Shown: positions 23,144 through 36,800, numbered from the stretch's first letter. The stretch: DNA of 64,000 nucleotides from Cannabis sativa (GCF_029168945.1 NC_083608.1:21904136-21968135); one strand, 5' to 3'. The notes: generated from the letters alone by a model not told the origin. Translations and numbers: made by a program.

Positions 23144-24339
23144 TTGCCATTTGTATATAATTTAGAACCTTCAGTTTGTATAATAATTGATATGTATATG
23201 TTAATTTTCACCAATTACATATTAACTTCATTATTATTTTATGTTGCATATTTTTTATTTTTCAATCTTAAAAGCTTAGGGATTTTATTCATCATGAAAT
23301 TCTCTTTCTATTGATATCTTATATGATTAAAATTATTGAGTAAATAGAAAGAATCTTATGATTAAACCTTTAGGGTTTATATGCTTTAATTATGAATTCA
23401 AATTTAGATTTTTTCCATTATATTGATTATTGACAAAAATTAATTGTGCAAATTTCATTACCGACTTATTTGCAATATTTTTACACAATTAATTTTTGAA
23501 TTGCATGAGATATACACAAAAAAAAAAAAATGAAATTTTTTGGTCTCTTAACTTTGGGATTACACAATTAACAAACCAAAGTTTAAGATGTTCATACCCA
23601 AAAGTAACACCATAAATCTCTTAGAAATCCCATCGCGAACAAAACCCATCAAAAATCGCGTTGTTTCGTTGTGTTTTGGGCTGGAATTTCTCTCCGACCC
23701 AATCACACTGTAACCCATTTTTTGACCCAGTTTCAAGGTTGAAGAAGACCAACAACAGCGAAGCCCACTCGCGCCCGAGGCGCATGAGGGGCGTGCGCCT
23801 TTTTCCTCCAGGTGTCATTTTTCGACATTTGTTTTTTCAACGTGCTTAGAATTTAATTTTTGATTTTTTTTTTTTATGATTTTTAATTAATTTTTTGACT
23901 ACGTTTAATAGTTATTATTAATTTAATGATAATTATGCAGTTGAAAAATTATTTTAATTATTAAAAAAAAAATTTGAAATCTTTAAATCATAGAAAAAAA
24001 GTTGGGTTGCTTCTCGTTTTATTTGACATAGCCACTTTTTTTTTAAAAAAAAAATTTATCTTGACTATTTACTCTCCACTAATACTCATTATTTCACATC
24101 TTTTTCATTATTTATTGTTCTAAAATTATAAAACTTAATTGTTAATGCGAAATAACGTGTTATGGTGGACACTTTATTTTTTATTATCAATATATTACAA
24201 GCAATTAATATATATCTTTTTAGAAATTTGACTAAAAATTATTAAATTTTCAATGATTGTTTTATAACCAAATTTCATATATTGTAGAAAATATTTTTTA
24301 TTGGTTGACTATGTTGAAATGTTGATTCCCTCTCCCCAT
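23144..24339. other. Non-coding remnant behind the copia LTR
   Basis: AT-rich DNA after the primer-binding site, with no gag or pol recognised. A more GC-rich patch at 23630-23830 (with GCCCGAGGCGCATGAGGGGC) stands out and may come from another retroelement. I cannot identify it. Confidence 0.5.
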
Positions 24340-25530
24340 TGTTGTCAAGCTCAAAGAAACAGAGTAAAGTAAAAGAAGAGTAACAGTGTAAAGTGAAGAG
24401 AGAGAAGAAAGAGAGAGAAAGAGAAAGATGAAAAGAATCAATCTTATTCTGTTATGAACACAATTACAAGCTTATATACAAGCTCAATTGAGCCAAGAAG
24501 CAAACAACCAACCCAACAAACTACTAACAACTATACAACACAAACCAAGGAGCTTGTAATAGAAAAACAGTTAATATCGTTAACTGTTAATTGTCTTGAC
24601 ACAACTTGAATGAGCTTCTATTGCAGTTTCTCTCGAATGAAATAGAGGTCAAGTTTAATATGTTTAGTGCGAGCGTGTAAGATTAAATTGGCAGTGAGTA
24701 AAATTGTAGGTGGTCGAGGAAGTCGAATATGAAGTTCAGAAAACAAGGAATGCAACCAAGTTATTTCAGATACCACTTGAGCTAGACTTCTGTATTCGAC
24801 TTCAGTGCTTAATCGAGAAACAGTATGTTATTTCTTGCATTGCCAAGCAACCAGATTAGGACCAAGAAAAATGGTAAAGCCTGATGTTGATCTTTGATCA
24901 TCTGGATCACTAGCCCAATCAGCATCACAAAAGGCAGTGACATCATAATCTTTGGGACATTTGAAGTTCAAACCATGTGAAACTGTACCATTGAGATATC
25001 TCAGTATTCTTTTTGACTGCATCCCAATGAGTATGTTGAGGGTTGGCCATGAATTGACAGACCTTGTTGACACTGAAAGAAATTTCAGGTTTGGTTATTG
25101 TCAAGTACTGAAGTGCACCAACTATTGATCTATATAACTAAGGATTGTCCACAGGATCTCCATCGAAGGCAGACAATTTCAGGCCACTGGTCATAGGGGT
25201 AGGAGCAGGTTTTGCATCTTGCATTTGAGCCCTGCACAACAAATCTCTAACATACTTAGCTTGAGACAGATGCAATCATTCTTTGGTATGATGAACTTCA
25301 ATGCCAAGAAAATAGTGAAGATTGCCAAGATTTTTTAGAGCAAATTTTGAATCCAAAGCTTTAACCAAGGCTGCAATCTTTTAAGGATCACTACCAGTGA
25401 TGATTATATCATCGACATACACAAGTATAAGAGTCATGGAGTTGCAGGTATGTTGAATGAATAAGCTATGGTCATGAATTGACAGACCTTGTTGACACTG
25501 AAAGAAATTTCAGGTCTGGTTATTTTTCTT
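24340..25530 (-). mobile_element. Ty1/copia fragment: RT, RNase H and LTR, decayed
   Basis: Minus-strand translation from about 25470 gives MTLILVYVDDIIITGSD, the reverse transcriptase catalytic YVDD box. It continues with KNLGNLHYFLGIEV and ALQYLTITKPEISFSVNKVC. RNase H follows (AFCDADWASDPDDQRSTSGF, 25073-24828). Stops and frameshifts interrupt the frame. The end TKHIKLDLYFIREK passes directly into a probable 264-bp LTR (24603-24340 on the minus strand, TGTGTCAAG...CTTGACAACA) containing GTATATAAGC. This is a truncated, dead copy. Confidence 0.8.
25046..25516. repeat. 45-bp segment duplicated at both ends of the copia RT piece
   Basis: CATGAATTGACAGACCTTGT and the bases after it, through AAATTTCAGGT, occur at about 25047-25091 and again at 25473-25516, in direct orientation. 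The second copy ends the recognisable RT sequence. Confidence 0.85.
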
Positions 25531-26065
25531 TCTAAAGTAACTTGGTACCTGAAATATTAAATTTGGTCGATGTTCTATATTTTTACACATGTAACTTATT
25601 GGAAACATCAAAAAGTAACTCGATGTTTCTAAAGTAACCTAGTAACTAGAATATTAAATTTGGTTGAGTGTGCTACATTTTGACTGGTTTTAATGCAAAA
25701 GTAACATATTTTCTGTTTTTGTCTTTATCCTGCTTTTAGTTGACGTGCTACATTTTTTACACATATAACCTACTAGCAACATCAAAAACTAACCCGATGT
25801 TTCCTAAAGTAACCCGACACCTGAATTATTGAATTTAGTTTAATGTGTTATATTTTGGCTGGTTTTAATACAAAAGTAACATGTTTTCTTTGTTGTCTTT
25901 TATTATGTTTTCTAAAGTAACTTGTTACATGAAATATTAAAGTTGGTTAATGTGCTATAATTTTTTTTTGTTTTAATACAAAAGTAACATGCACAGATTA
26001 AAAAGTGACATTTTTTTTTTTTTTTGCTTTTTATTATCTTTTCTAAAGTAACATGGTACATTGTG
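25530..26065. repeat. Diverged minisatellite-like array
   Basis: A motif TCTAAAGTAACCTGGTACCT (consensus), followed by GAAATATTAAATTTGGTT, a TGTGCTA tract and CAAAAGTAACATG, recurs near 25531, 25627, 25803, 25919 and 26041. Spacing is irregular (about 95-175 bp). No coding sequence. Confidence 0.65.
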
Positions 26066-26139
26066 TATTTTTCACTATGTTTAAAGATTTAATTTCATTA
26101 ATGGTACTTGCAACCTAAATATGTGCAAAAGTTTACCAA

Positions 26140-26325
26140 AGAGCATTGTTATTAGGCACTAGTGGTGCCTAGCACCTTCTCAGCATGTCGTGTTGCGATT
26201 GACTAGCGATACTCCCTAAAAGCTATTATATTAAATTATATGGGACTCGATATTTAGTTAGACCAATAGCAATCTTGACACGTACGAGGGTGCTAAACAC
26301 CACTGGTACCCTTTAGCATTTCTCT
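26140..26325. mobile_element. GAGCATT-family MITE
   Basis: An imperfect inverted repeat of about 186 bp. The left end is AGAGCATTGTTATTAGGCAC, TAGTGGTGCCTAGCACC. The right end is the complement of AGAGAAATGCTAAAGGGTAC, CAGTGGTGTTTAGCACC. I found no clear target duplication. Confidence 0.6.
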
Positions 26326-26329
26326 TTAT

Positions 26330-27830
26330 GAAAGGACAAGGCACGTAATTTTACTTAAACATGCAACAAAGATAATAACAAAAAGTAACCTAGTATTTAT
26401 AAATTGACATAATAGTTCTTAAATTGTATGTTTTAACAATTAAGATTATGTTAATTAGCAATTATTCATATTAGGTGCTTTCATTTTATCTTTTCTTCTT
26501 TTGTTATTAGACATATTTTTTAAGAATTATGTAACAAAATTTCTATTAATAAATACTAATTGGGTGCAACATTTCTATTTTCTATTTTACTTTATCACTA
26601 TTTGTTCTTATTTGAGAGCATCACACATTTATTATATTAGTCTCATTCTTTCTCAACTATTACAAATATTAATTACAATCATATGAGGAAATTTTTTTTG
26701 AAATTAAAAATGAGACCTGAAAAAAAAAATCATTATTGCATTTTTTTATAAAATATAATATCAAGATATTAATCTATATTTAAATAAATAAAAAAATATT
26801 TTGTATTGATTAAGTGAAAAAAAAGTCTACAAATATTAATATAATATAGATTTTTTTTTGAAAAAAAATAAAAATAAAAATTTAAAGTAAGAAAAAAAAT
26901 GAAAATATAGAATAAAAACAAATAAAAAATAAATAAACAGTTATAATAAGAAAATAATATAAAAGTACACATATTAATGATTTGTTCTAAAAAAAAAATA
27001 TTACAAACCTCCAAACATAAGTTAATAAAATAAAAATTGAATTTTATTTAATAAAAACTTATAAATATAAAATATTTTCCCACACAATTAACTCAAATTA
27101 AAAAAAAAAAGCCATAAATTAAATAAATTTTTAATTTTTCCATATTTATAATTTTTTTTTTTTAAAAAAATCATATTTTACATAATTTTCTCTATTTTAA
27201 ATTAAAATATATCAAACTCAATATGTTTGGTACCATATGGTGGCCATAGCATTAATTATTACTTTATTTTTTATTAGGGAAGAAGAAGATTTGGCAATAT
27301 ACTGAACCACTTAAGACTCTAGTCTTGATGATACAATCAATACAAAGAAATGAAACATAGTGAACAAACTTAAAAAGTTTTTGTATTGATTATTCACTAC
27401 GTTGACTGAATATGTTTTTAATAAAAACTTAAGATCAGAAAATATGTCAACGTAGTACCTTAACAGTCAAAAGCAAAAATTAAGAAAATACAACATCATA
27501 AGCCTCCTCTTAATACCGAGTATTGTAAATAACATATTCAGATGACAAGGCAAGCAAATGCTCCATAGATTCATCCAATCAAATCACCATTCACCAGTTC
27601 CTTAATCTAACTTTGAAACTTTTTCTACTTCTAAGGCCTGAAGTTACCAAAAAAAATCCAGATCAATTGAATAATTTTTGAGAACCCATTACAACACTGG
27701 AGATCGTTTTTCAAACTACTTTAATAAATTTTTAAACTACATAATATTTTCATTTTGCCTACTCCTTTGATGATCACTTGTTAAAAGGGCATTACTTGAT
27801 TTTCAAAACTTACCATATCGTAGTTTGGTA
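26330..27830. other. AT-rich intergenic DNA 3' of POLD2
   Basis: No gene is supported. Open frames at 26501-26686 and 26769-27014 are Phe/Tyr/Ile-rich translations of simple AT-rich sequence. Confidence 0.7.
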
Positions 27831-27835
27831 TGGTA

Positions 27836-30800
27836 TCATGAGATTAATTGAGTCCCAAGAGAGAGAGCATGGGATTCGAGATTTCTCATGTTTAGCTACA
27901 GATTGAGAATGATAAAACTAACATTAGTATTGAAAAATAATAATAAATCTAAAAAAAAAATATATATCATTTGAGGTCTTAATAAAAATAGCTTAACAAA
28001 CGAAAATGACCATAATCTCAGATTGTGACAAAAGACTCGTCCATAAAATTCAATATAATAGATCCTACATGTACTGTAAACTACGAACAAAAGAGCCAAA
28101 AGTAGTGCAATAAATTTTACATTGAGGCCAATAGATGATAGTTTCATGCCTTAGTTGATTCACACCAAATAAATTAATAATAACTACGACAGTTTTGGGT
28201 AATAGTGTAAAGATAGAACAGCTTACCACTACAGCAACGCCTGTCTCGCAGAATTTGGGAATGGAAATGAGTCTAACCATTTGCCCTTCAGATCCTACAG
28301 TCAGAAAGGTAATCAAATGAGAAGCAGAAGGAATATACAAATGTAAGATAAATTATATTTCTACATTTTAGTGTAAGAAAAAATTGACAATAGTAAATGC
28401 ACAAGAGAATACCCGTTATTAAGCGACTGTCATACTTGTCCTGATTACCAACAAAGTAAACATGAGGACAGCTCTCAATCAAAAAGGGGTCCATATCAGT
28501 GAAAGGATAACACCCTGAAAGATAAAAATAATAGCTTATGACATAGCCTTTGCAAGGGATGGTATGACATTCTACTACAATCAGTGAAAAGGTGGATTGA
28601 TTGGCCTGTTTTCATTTTCATGTTCTTGGGAAAATAATAATGCAAAAAACTGGCTAGAGAACCAAAGAAATTTTCCAAGTCAAACAGGTCCAATTGGCAA
28701 AAAGTTACATAGAGAGAGAAATGCAAGTTAATTTGTACCGAGAGTATTAGGTGCTGTAGGTGCCAGATGCCTCCATTTCAATGTCCTTTCCATAAACTCA
28801 AGTTTATCCTTCGCTTCTGAATACTTCTCAAGATCATCAATATTCTGACCTGATGTTCCAAGGAATCTGAAAATTAAAAGATAATAATGTCAAATCAAAT
28901 TCCCTTCAATGCATACCAGAAGTCAAATTTTATCCATATTTTAACCTGATATTGTCGAGGTCAAAACAGTGAGGATTTGTACAAGATCTAAATGTGTTAT
29001 AAGCTGATGATCCTGGGAAAAGACATCTGTTCAAGGGCTGCAAGAAAAAGAACATCAGCAAGGGAAATAAAAGAACAGCTAATAGAATTCTAGCATGGAC
29101 AAACAACAACCTGTTGTGGTAAGGAAAAGTTGGCAGGGTCATCAAGACCTGGCATGATGTCCACAGGCAAACCTGCAGCAATCTAGCAGAAGTGAAAGAT
29201 AAATATTTCATTTCACGATTAAGAAAACAAAGTAGGTTCACACTCAGAAGGACAAAAGAACCTGGGTCAACAAGATATCCAGCTCTTTGATTGGCTCAGA
29301 TAACCTTGATTGATCCTTTGAAGCCAAAGTCTGCAAAATATGGATAAAGACCAGAAGAGGCAATGAATTATAATTTCACTGTAATAAATCTTGGCAAAAC
29401 CACATCTGGGAGAAGGTAAACTATGAGAATGTAAGGATATAAAATGAAGTGCCAAATTGCAGACAAACATTGGGGGCCCAAACGAGGCACAACTTACATT
29501 TACCTATCTTTTTCTATAACATGTTTATTCAAAACTAACTATAAACATATCTTCCAAAAGAGAAGAAGTTAAATGTAATAATCTAAAGATTGGTAAAATT
29601 ATGTCTAGTAGATATCTAACTTTCCTCACCTGTCCATTAAGAAGTTCCCGAGGAATTTCAAATGAATTTCCAGCAATTACAACTTGAACTATTTGCGCTG
29701 CAATACCTTGTTCCTGTTCATTGTATAGCTCTCGAAAGTTATTATGGCGAAAATTTGTCAACTCCGGCATCACATTAAATTAGATAGACAAAATAAGACG
29801 AACCTTTTCATCTCCTAGATGTCCTGTTATGTGATCAACAAGAAGCTGAAACTGGAGAGGGTTAGAATTGCCACTTCCAACTCGCAACCCAGATACAAAA
29901 ACAACATATTTGTCTTCTTCTGAAAGGAGTGAAAACCAATTGTCATATTTCATAGCAATGTTATGACTAAACTATTTCTTTTCTGGCTTGAATTGGATGT
30001 TTCTAATGTCTATCTGTGAGAAAATAGACCATGAACACAGTAGTTCTAAAGAAAATAGCAAAATGAAGTGATTGTACTTGATTTTAGCGGTGTCTCAATT
30101 TGGGGTGGTAGGCCAGCTTCCAAAACATCTTCAACAACGAAATCACCAGGACCTGCTTTTCCATGCAAAGCAACAACCACTCCTGTCACAGTACCATGTT
30201 AGTCAAGGAATAACAATTTCAAAAAGCATACCTAATGAAATCGACCAAAAAAAAATCATACTTTTTTTCCTACTATTTTGTACATGACAAGTACCTGTCA
30301 CATAAACGGGAGGCGAAAGAGCATGGCCACTAAGCTTAACTCTTCCACTTTCATCTTCTAAGACAAGGTAATCATCAGTGTGCATAAAATTATGTACCTT
30401 GACCAGTGGGGCAACAGTTCTCTGTAAACAAAAAGATTGCAGACTTTACTTTCTGAATATTCCATTCTTATCCAAATCAAAATGACCCGTACATCAAAAT
30501 ATATGCACTAATACGAGTAACAACTATACCTCCTTAGAGTACTCCTCTAGAATTGAAGGTTTGAGTTGCATGTGCTTGTACAAGGTCCCAACAACTATAC
30601 ATTCCTTCCCTTCTTCTAATCCCAAAACAGTACGTACTGCAAAACTCAACATGAGAACAAAGTTCATAGCCCGAATTGATAGCAAAACAGCAACAGAACT
30701 AAACAGCACAAACCTACAAAGTAGTATATAAAACCCAAATCAAAGTAAACATGACAATATTAAAGATTTCTATTAACATATAACCACTACAACGTAGCTG

Positions 30801-31328
30801 AACCTCTTTTAAAATTGGTCTTAGAATTTGCAAGAACCTGGTAAATGCGGTTTCCAATTAGGAGCAAGGGAATAGAGAATAGTCCTCAACATATGAAGAC
30901 GAGCAAAGTAAATCTGACTATACTGTTGACCCCTGTACGTTTCTTTCCGAATCTCAAACTTCTCATCCTACATTAATAATAAAAAAATGATTTTTTTTTC
31001 TTTCAAATTTGCTCAAAATATATTATACACATTAAAATTGAAATTGAGAGTTAAACTATCAAATTTGTCATTCTGTCAACTGTAATTTAGGGTTAGATAT
31101 CTAAGAAACATAAAAATTGGAGAGAACATTTGGATTTAGCTCGTAAAAGTCTGATTTTTTTTTTCTTTCTCACTAACTAGTTTCCATAGTTCCTCGAGAA
31201 CCAAACGGAAAGAGATAAATAGGGAAAATAAAAGAAAAGAGAAAGGATGCAGTACTGACCGAAGGGTTATAAGATGATTGTTTTCTCTGGAAAGCTTTCT
31301 CGGAATCGATTTCCATGGTTTCTTTCAT
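27836..31328 (-). CDS. POLD2: DNA polymerase delta small (regulatory) subunit
   Basis: Fourteen coding exons, all GT-AG and phase-consistent: 31328-31260, 30967-30838, 30636-30530, 30421-30295, 30182-30078, 29919-29804, 29713-29630, 29330-29262, 29182-29111, 29037-28946, 28866-28739, 28514-28413, 28294-28227 and 27895-27836. They total 1329 nt or 442 aa, close to plant homologues. The protein is the p50-type B subunit that scaffolds the replicative polymerase delta holoenzyme in the nucleus. An N-terminal OB-like region is followed by the inactive calcineurin-like phosphoesterase domain: [32 protein letters not shown] (about 274-293), RFLGTSGQN (324-332) and [15 protein letters not shown]. 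The last exon ([14 protein letters not shown]) is short and too small for routine ORF finding. No defect is seen. Confidence 0.95.
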
Positions 31329-31453
31329 GGCGGGAAATCACACATAAGACGAAGCCAAACTTCTTTGCTTTCACTGACCATTGTAGCCTATTTATGTAAT
31401 TAAATTATTCTCAGAAAGAAATTATAAAAAATAAATAATTAAATGAACGTATT

Positions 31454-31526
31454 GGGGATGTAGCTCACATGGTAGAGCGCTCGCTTTGCATGCGAGAGGT
31501 ACGGGGTTCGATACCCCGCATCTCCA
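31454..31526 (+). tRNA. tRNA-Ala (anticodon TGC)
   Basis: 73 nt folding into a full cloverleaf: acceptor stem GGGGATG/CATCTCC with one G-T pair, anticodon stem CTCGC/GCGAG with loop TTTGCAT, T stem CGGGG/CCCCG. The internal Pol III A box (TAGCTCACATGGTAGAGC) and B box (GGTTCGATACC) are intact, and a T5 terminator follows within two bases. It decodes GCA-type alanine codons in the cytosol. It sits between POLD2 and the fibrillin gene and reads toward the fibrillin. Confidence 0.97.
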
Positions 31527-31531
31527 TTTTT

Positions 31532-32342
31532 ATGTTTAAAAATTAGTATTTTTACACTGAAATTTAATCATTACAAAATTTTGACCCTTTTAATAAAAAT
31601 TAATTTTAAATATTATAATATTATATTAATTACAAAAAAAAGTAATGAAAATTATCAAAAAGCTTGATAAAATATTAAGTTTACCTAAAAATTTTAAATT
31701 ATCCTTAAAAAAATATTTTTAATTTTATCTATTCTAATAAAATAATTTATGAGAAATTCATGGGTCACTTTTTATTTATATATAATAAAATAAATCTCAT
31801 TAAATACAAAAAAAAAATACGATTAGGTTTTGATAGTTTAATACGATTGGCTTTTGATAGTTTAACTAGATGAGCATTTTCATTAATTTTGAAGATAAAT
31901 TTAGAACGAATAATAATTCTTTTTAATTACTATTACAAAGTATAATAATAATTTTTATTTTTATTTAAATCACTATTATGTTTTCAATTTCAATGATTAT
32001 CACTACATTGAATATTATTAATTTTAAAATTATAAATAATTTAAACAAACTAAAATTTAAAGAAAAAATTCAAGTTATTCGTATTTGTAAATTCATATCT
32101 TAAAAATAAATAAAAAATAATTAAAAAATTCAGTAAAAATATAAAATTATTTTGAAAAAATAGAAATTAAACTAAAAAAAAATATTATATTTACTTAAGC
32201 AAATTTAAATTTTTAGAGAAAAAAATATACTTAATCTTGTTCCAGTAAAATTTAATTTTTACAAATACTGAAATTTAATATATTTTTTTTATTTCTAAAT
32301 AGGTTTTTAATAAAAAAAATAAATATTTTTTTTTTAAATCGT
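31532..32342. other. AT-rich intergenic DNA
   Basis: No gene, RNA or bounded repeat is recognised. Confidence 0.7.
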
Positions 32343-32345
32343 TTA

Positions 32346-32835
32346 GGTGCCGTTTGATAACACTTTTTTAATCAATTTTCTGTTTTTAAAATTGAAAAAG
32401 TGAAATTATTTTTCAAAAACATGTTCTGTAAAATTGTTTTTACTTTTCAATTTTTTAATTGAGAATCAAAATTTCAAAAAAAAAAAAAAAAATCACCTTC
32501 AATATTTTTTTAAACAGTTTTTTTTTTCTTAATCAATATCTTGGACTTCGATCAGACCCGGACCCAAATCCTCCCACGGCCCTGGTGCTGAACCCGACCT
32601 CTGACTTGAACCCAAATCCGACTTCGGACCTAGACCTGACGTAAATAAAATCAAAAAATTAAAATAAAAATAAACTTTACTGAACACACTTTTGTTTTAT
32701 ATTTTTAAAAGTGAAAAACAAAAGTAGTTACAAAACACATTTTTGTTTTTCAAAAGAAAAATTTTTAAAAACAAAAATTTTACTTTCATTTTGTGATTAA
32801 AAAATTAGAAAACAAAAGTGTTACCAAACGGCACC
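32346..32835. mobile_element. Tourist/Harbinger-like MITE, family A copy 1
   Basis: 490 bp with inverted ends GGTGCCGTTTGATAACAC and GTGTTACCAAACGGCACC, flanked by TTA on both sides (32343-32345, 32836-32838). The TWA target duplication and the G-rich ends fit PIF/Harbinger. The interior includes a conserved GC-rich tract, GACCCGGACCCAAATCC (about 32556). It is closely related to the element at 58241-58727. Confidence 0.85.
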
Positions 32836-33283
32836 TTAATTAATTTAAAATTTATTTATTTTTTTAATTTTTTAATCATTTAAAATAATATTTTTTTAAG
32901 ATCTAAATTAATTTGTTATGATTTACTAAAAAAATGTTGAATTTTTCATATTTTTATTTTAAGAATATACGATTTGATAGTTGTCAAAATTAGGCGACAA
33001 AATTGTTAATTTACGAAGACACGTTAGCATTTAAATAAGATGCAATCTAACAGAAGAACTAAATTTCTTTAAATGTAAAAATTAAGAGAGAATTTTTAAG
33101 AAGCCCTATCTTTTAAGGGACAAAATTAATATCATTAAAAATTTAAAGCTAAAATTACTAATTGTTCTACATTAAATACATAAACTACTCATCTCTCAAT
33201 ACCAACTAATTTTGAAACATAACACCATACACCTTATCATATAATCTCAAATTTTAATATTGTATCAACCAAATAAAACTTTA

Positions 33284-33561
33284 GGTGACGTTTGGTTGGA
33301 GATAATGAAATAGAATAGAATGGAAAGGAATCAATTTTCATTTCATTCATTTGTTTGGTTGTATTTTAAAGTATTGGAATGACATTCTGGTAGAATGACT
33401 ATTCCATTATAAAAAGGAAGGAAAAACCATTCTAATGTAACAAAGAGAAAAAATTTAATGATTTTTTTATCAATTTTTTTTATGAATTTTAAATTTTATT
33501 CTATTCCATTCCTATTCATTTTACCATTCCCATATTTTCATTCCTCCTAACTAAACGCCAC
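33284..33561. mobile_element. Tourist/Harbinger-like MITE, family B copy 1
   Basis: 278 bp with inverted ends GGTGACGTTTGGTTGGA and TCCTAACTAAACGCCAC, flanked by TTA (33281-33283 and 33562-33564). The interior has runs of ATTCCATTC/GAATGGAAT. The element at 53761-54061 belongs to the same family. Confidence 0.85.
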
Positions 33562-33831
33562 TTAATATCGCATCGAAATCCAAGAAAAGAAGAGCCAGGC
33601 AAAAAAAAAAAAAAAAACCTGATTTACCTGATTATGAGATGGAAAGCTTGCATTGCATCTTACCAAACACTCATATTCTATTTCTACCCAAAATCCACAG
33701 CACTTGTAAATTCTAACAATAACTAACTACCCTATACTATTTCCCATACAATTTAATACTCAAATCATTATTCTTATTATTATTTCTGTTGTTCAAACCA
33801 TTTTATTCCGTCTCGACTCAAATCCTTATCA

Positions 33832-36800
33832 ATGGCATCCTTACAAGGTTCTCTATCCGCGCTCTCTGCAATCCGTTCCTCTGGTTGTTCCTCTTCTTCC
33901 ATCTCATCAGCCACAACTTCCCTCCCCATGTTTCCCGACACCGATCGGAGAAGCTCCTCCTTCGCCGGCCGCCGATCCCGACGGAAATTGACTTGCACGG
34001 CAATGGTCCAGCAAGCTGTACAAGGAGGAGCTCCAGCTGCTTATGCCAAAGAAATGGAGAGACTATCCGCTAAAGAGTCCCTTCTTCTCGCAGTGAGTCT
34101 TAACTTTTAAGATTCTATCTACTGTAGTTTAGTTGATAAGACCTACCATTTGAGCTTTGAATTTGGGATTATTTATTAATTATTTATTATAAAAATTCAG
34201 TTTAAGGATTCTGGGGGTTTTGAGGCTTTAGTATCTGGAAAGACGAGTGATTTTCAGAGAATTGATGTGAATGAAAGAATTACCGGCCTTGAGCGGCTTA
34301 ATCCGACGCCTCGTCCAACGACGTAAGCGCTCATTTCAGCTGAAGATTTTGTCCAAGCTTCAATTTTTATGGGATTTTTACTTGTTTAAGCTAATCAGGT
34401 CGCCATTCTTGGAGGGTCGCTGGAGTTTCGAATGGTTTGGATCTGGAAGCCCGGGATTATTTGCTGCCAAATTCATATTTGAGTGAGTAATTTATACTCT
34501 CATCTGCTATTCAACTTTGTGAAATGTGGTTTTTAGTTGTTGAAAATTACGTGGTTGGTGTGAAATCGGATTGTGATAGATAACCGGTGATCGTCTTTGA
34601 TGTATATTGCAACTCTTGAACTGTTTGCAGGAGATTTCCCTCAAATTTGGCTAACTTGTCGAAAATGGATATGGCAATCAAGGATGGCTATGCAAGAGTT
34701 ACGGCAAACATGAGAGTTTTGAACTCGGTATTCTACTCTTTAATGATGTGAAATTTCTAAACAAATGTGTTTATGTGTTACAAATTTGGCTCTCTTTTCT
34801 CAATTCTTCAAACTTAATTTGATAGAGCATATGGTCTCAGCTAATTTCACAGAATCGACTTTTACTTATTATCCAAGATGCTGAAAATTTATTACAAATG
34901 GGAAATAGCCCTGTTTGCATTTTTTCTTAATGCTGACTCGATTTGTATGCTTTGCTAACTACATGGGACCTCAGCAAAAAAAGGAAAAGGAAAAAAAAAC
35001 TACATGGGCACTTAGCTGCAGATATCTTTCTTTAAAAGAAATTTATTATGTTAGTTTGAATTTCAGATAGAAACCAAGTTTACTCTGTCAACCAAATTGA
35101 CTGTTGAAGGACCACTTCGAATGAGAGAGGAATACGCAGAAGGGGTTTTTGAGACACCAAAGGTTATTGAAGAAACAGTGCCAGAACAGCTAAAAGGTGC
35201 ACTTGGTCAGGCAGCAAACACCCTACAGCAACTTCCTATACCTGTTAGGGATGCTTTCACGGGTGGTCTGAGAGTTCCTTTGAGTAAGAAAATTATGCTT
35301 TATTGATCATTTTTAAACCTTAAAATTTGAGTTTGCACCTACCTATGATCACTGTATGTTGTCAGGAAGTGTTTGGTCAGATGTTGCTTATTCTTTGTCC
35401 TTCCAAACAACTGCCATATGGGATGGAAAGATGGTCGTAATAATTTTTAAGCCTCAGAGTGCTATCCCTTTAGCCTGTTATCTTCAGCCTTTGAGGAGTT
35501 AGTATCCTGTAATTGACATTTGCAGTATTCTAGGGTCTTCCTGATTTCCTTTATATAGTTCTTTATAGCACCCAAACACACTTGACATATTGCAGTTCCC
35601 TGAAGTTTTATCTTCAGTTCTTTTTACATAGCTCTTTGTAACACCAAAATGACTTCACCCATCACAGTAGCTAAGAAGATAACGATTAGTAATTGAAAAT
35701 TTGAAACTTGCCAAAGGATCATTGAATGCTGACTGCTGAGGATACTTTTTGTACTCATATTTAATTGCACTTGATCATTATACATTTATTCACCTTATTC
35801 CCTAGAAAGATGCAAAAGATCATAAAAAATTGGTACCTACCACCAATTAAAAAAAAAGCAAGGTTCCGTATTATATTTTAAGATTCAATTTTAAATGAGA
35901 ATAGAATCATGCTTTCTCTTATGTTTTTGCCTGCTGACTAACTAGGTTATTACTATGAATGTGAATTTATCCTAACCATTTCATCTTATGCACGCAGATG
36001 GAACTTTCCAGAGACTATTCATGATCTCCTATCTTGATGATGAGATACTTGTACGTATGCTTACCAAATACTCTTTCCACCAAAACATAGCTTGATTTCT
36101 TTTACTTCATTGTTATTTTGGTAATTTTAAACACGATATCATGTGGTGCTCATGGCCCTGTGATCCAAATTCTATGGAACTTAGTGAAGCTAAATCAGAG
36201 AGTATAAATAGGCTTAGGTAGACAGACTAAGCATGAATATAATTACAACTGTGCATTGATAAACAGAACCCTAACAACCTCCTATCAGAATTCTGACAGC
36301 CTAACCATATACACTCTAACACTGATCCTAATTCTATGGAACTTAGAGAAGGTAAAACATATGTGACAGGAGTTGCAGCACAATATATTCTTGAATAATG
36401 CATGGTATGGAAATTAGTTGCACCTCCTTTCAATGCCTGTAAAAGTAGTAAAAAAATATTTTTATATTCAATTCCGGATGTAGTCGTGCTGCTCCTGTTG
36501 CATTTTATAAGTAATTTAACAATCAGTGAAGTAATTTAAAAATAAAATTACACATATGATACTTTACATTACTTCTGTATGCAATGTGACCGGACCAGAA
36601 ATGAGAATGATACTACACATCTGATCTGCCGCGTCCCCCATATTTCATATCATATATTCAAGTTTGTATATATTTAAGAATAAATCCCTTTCAAGAAAAA
36701 AAAGAAAGAATGAAAGAATGAATATGGTTGGACCTGTGACATTAAATACTTGACTCACCTATACTTATTGCCTTAGCTGTAACATTATTACTCTTTTTTC

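Noticed and set aside
23108..23314. 68-aa frame behind the copia LTR
   Set aside because: It starts inside the LTR and overlaps the primer-binding site; the composition is that of random AT-rich DNA, not gag.
36161..36355. Two similar segments around ATTCTATGGAACTTAG in fibrillin intron 6
   Set aside because: A diverged local duplication in an intron without any splice or coding consequence that I can see.
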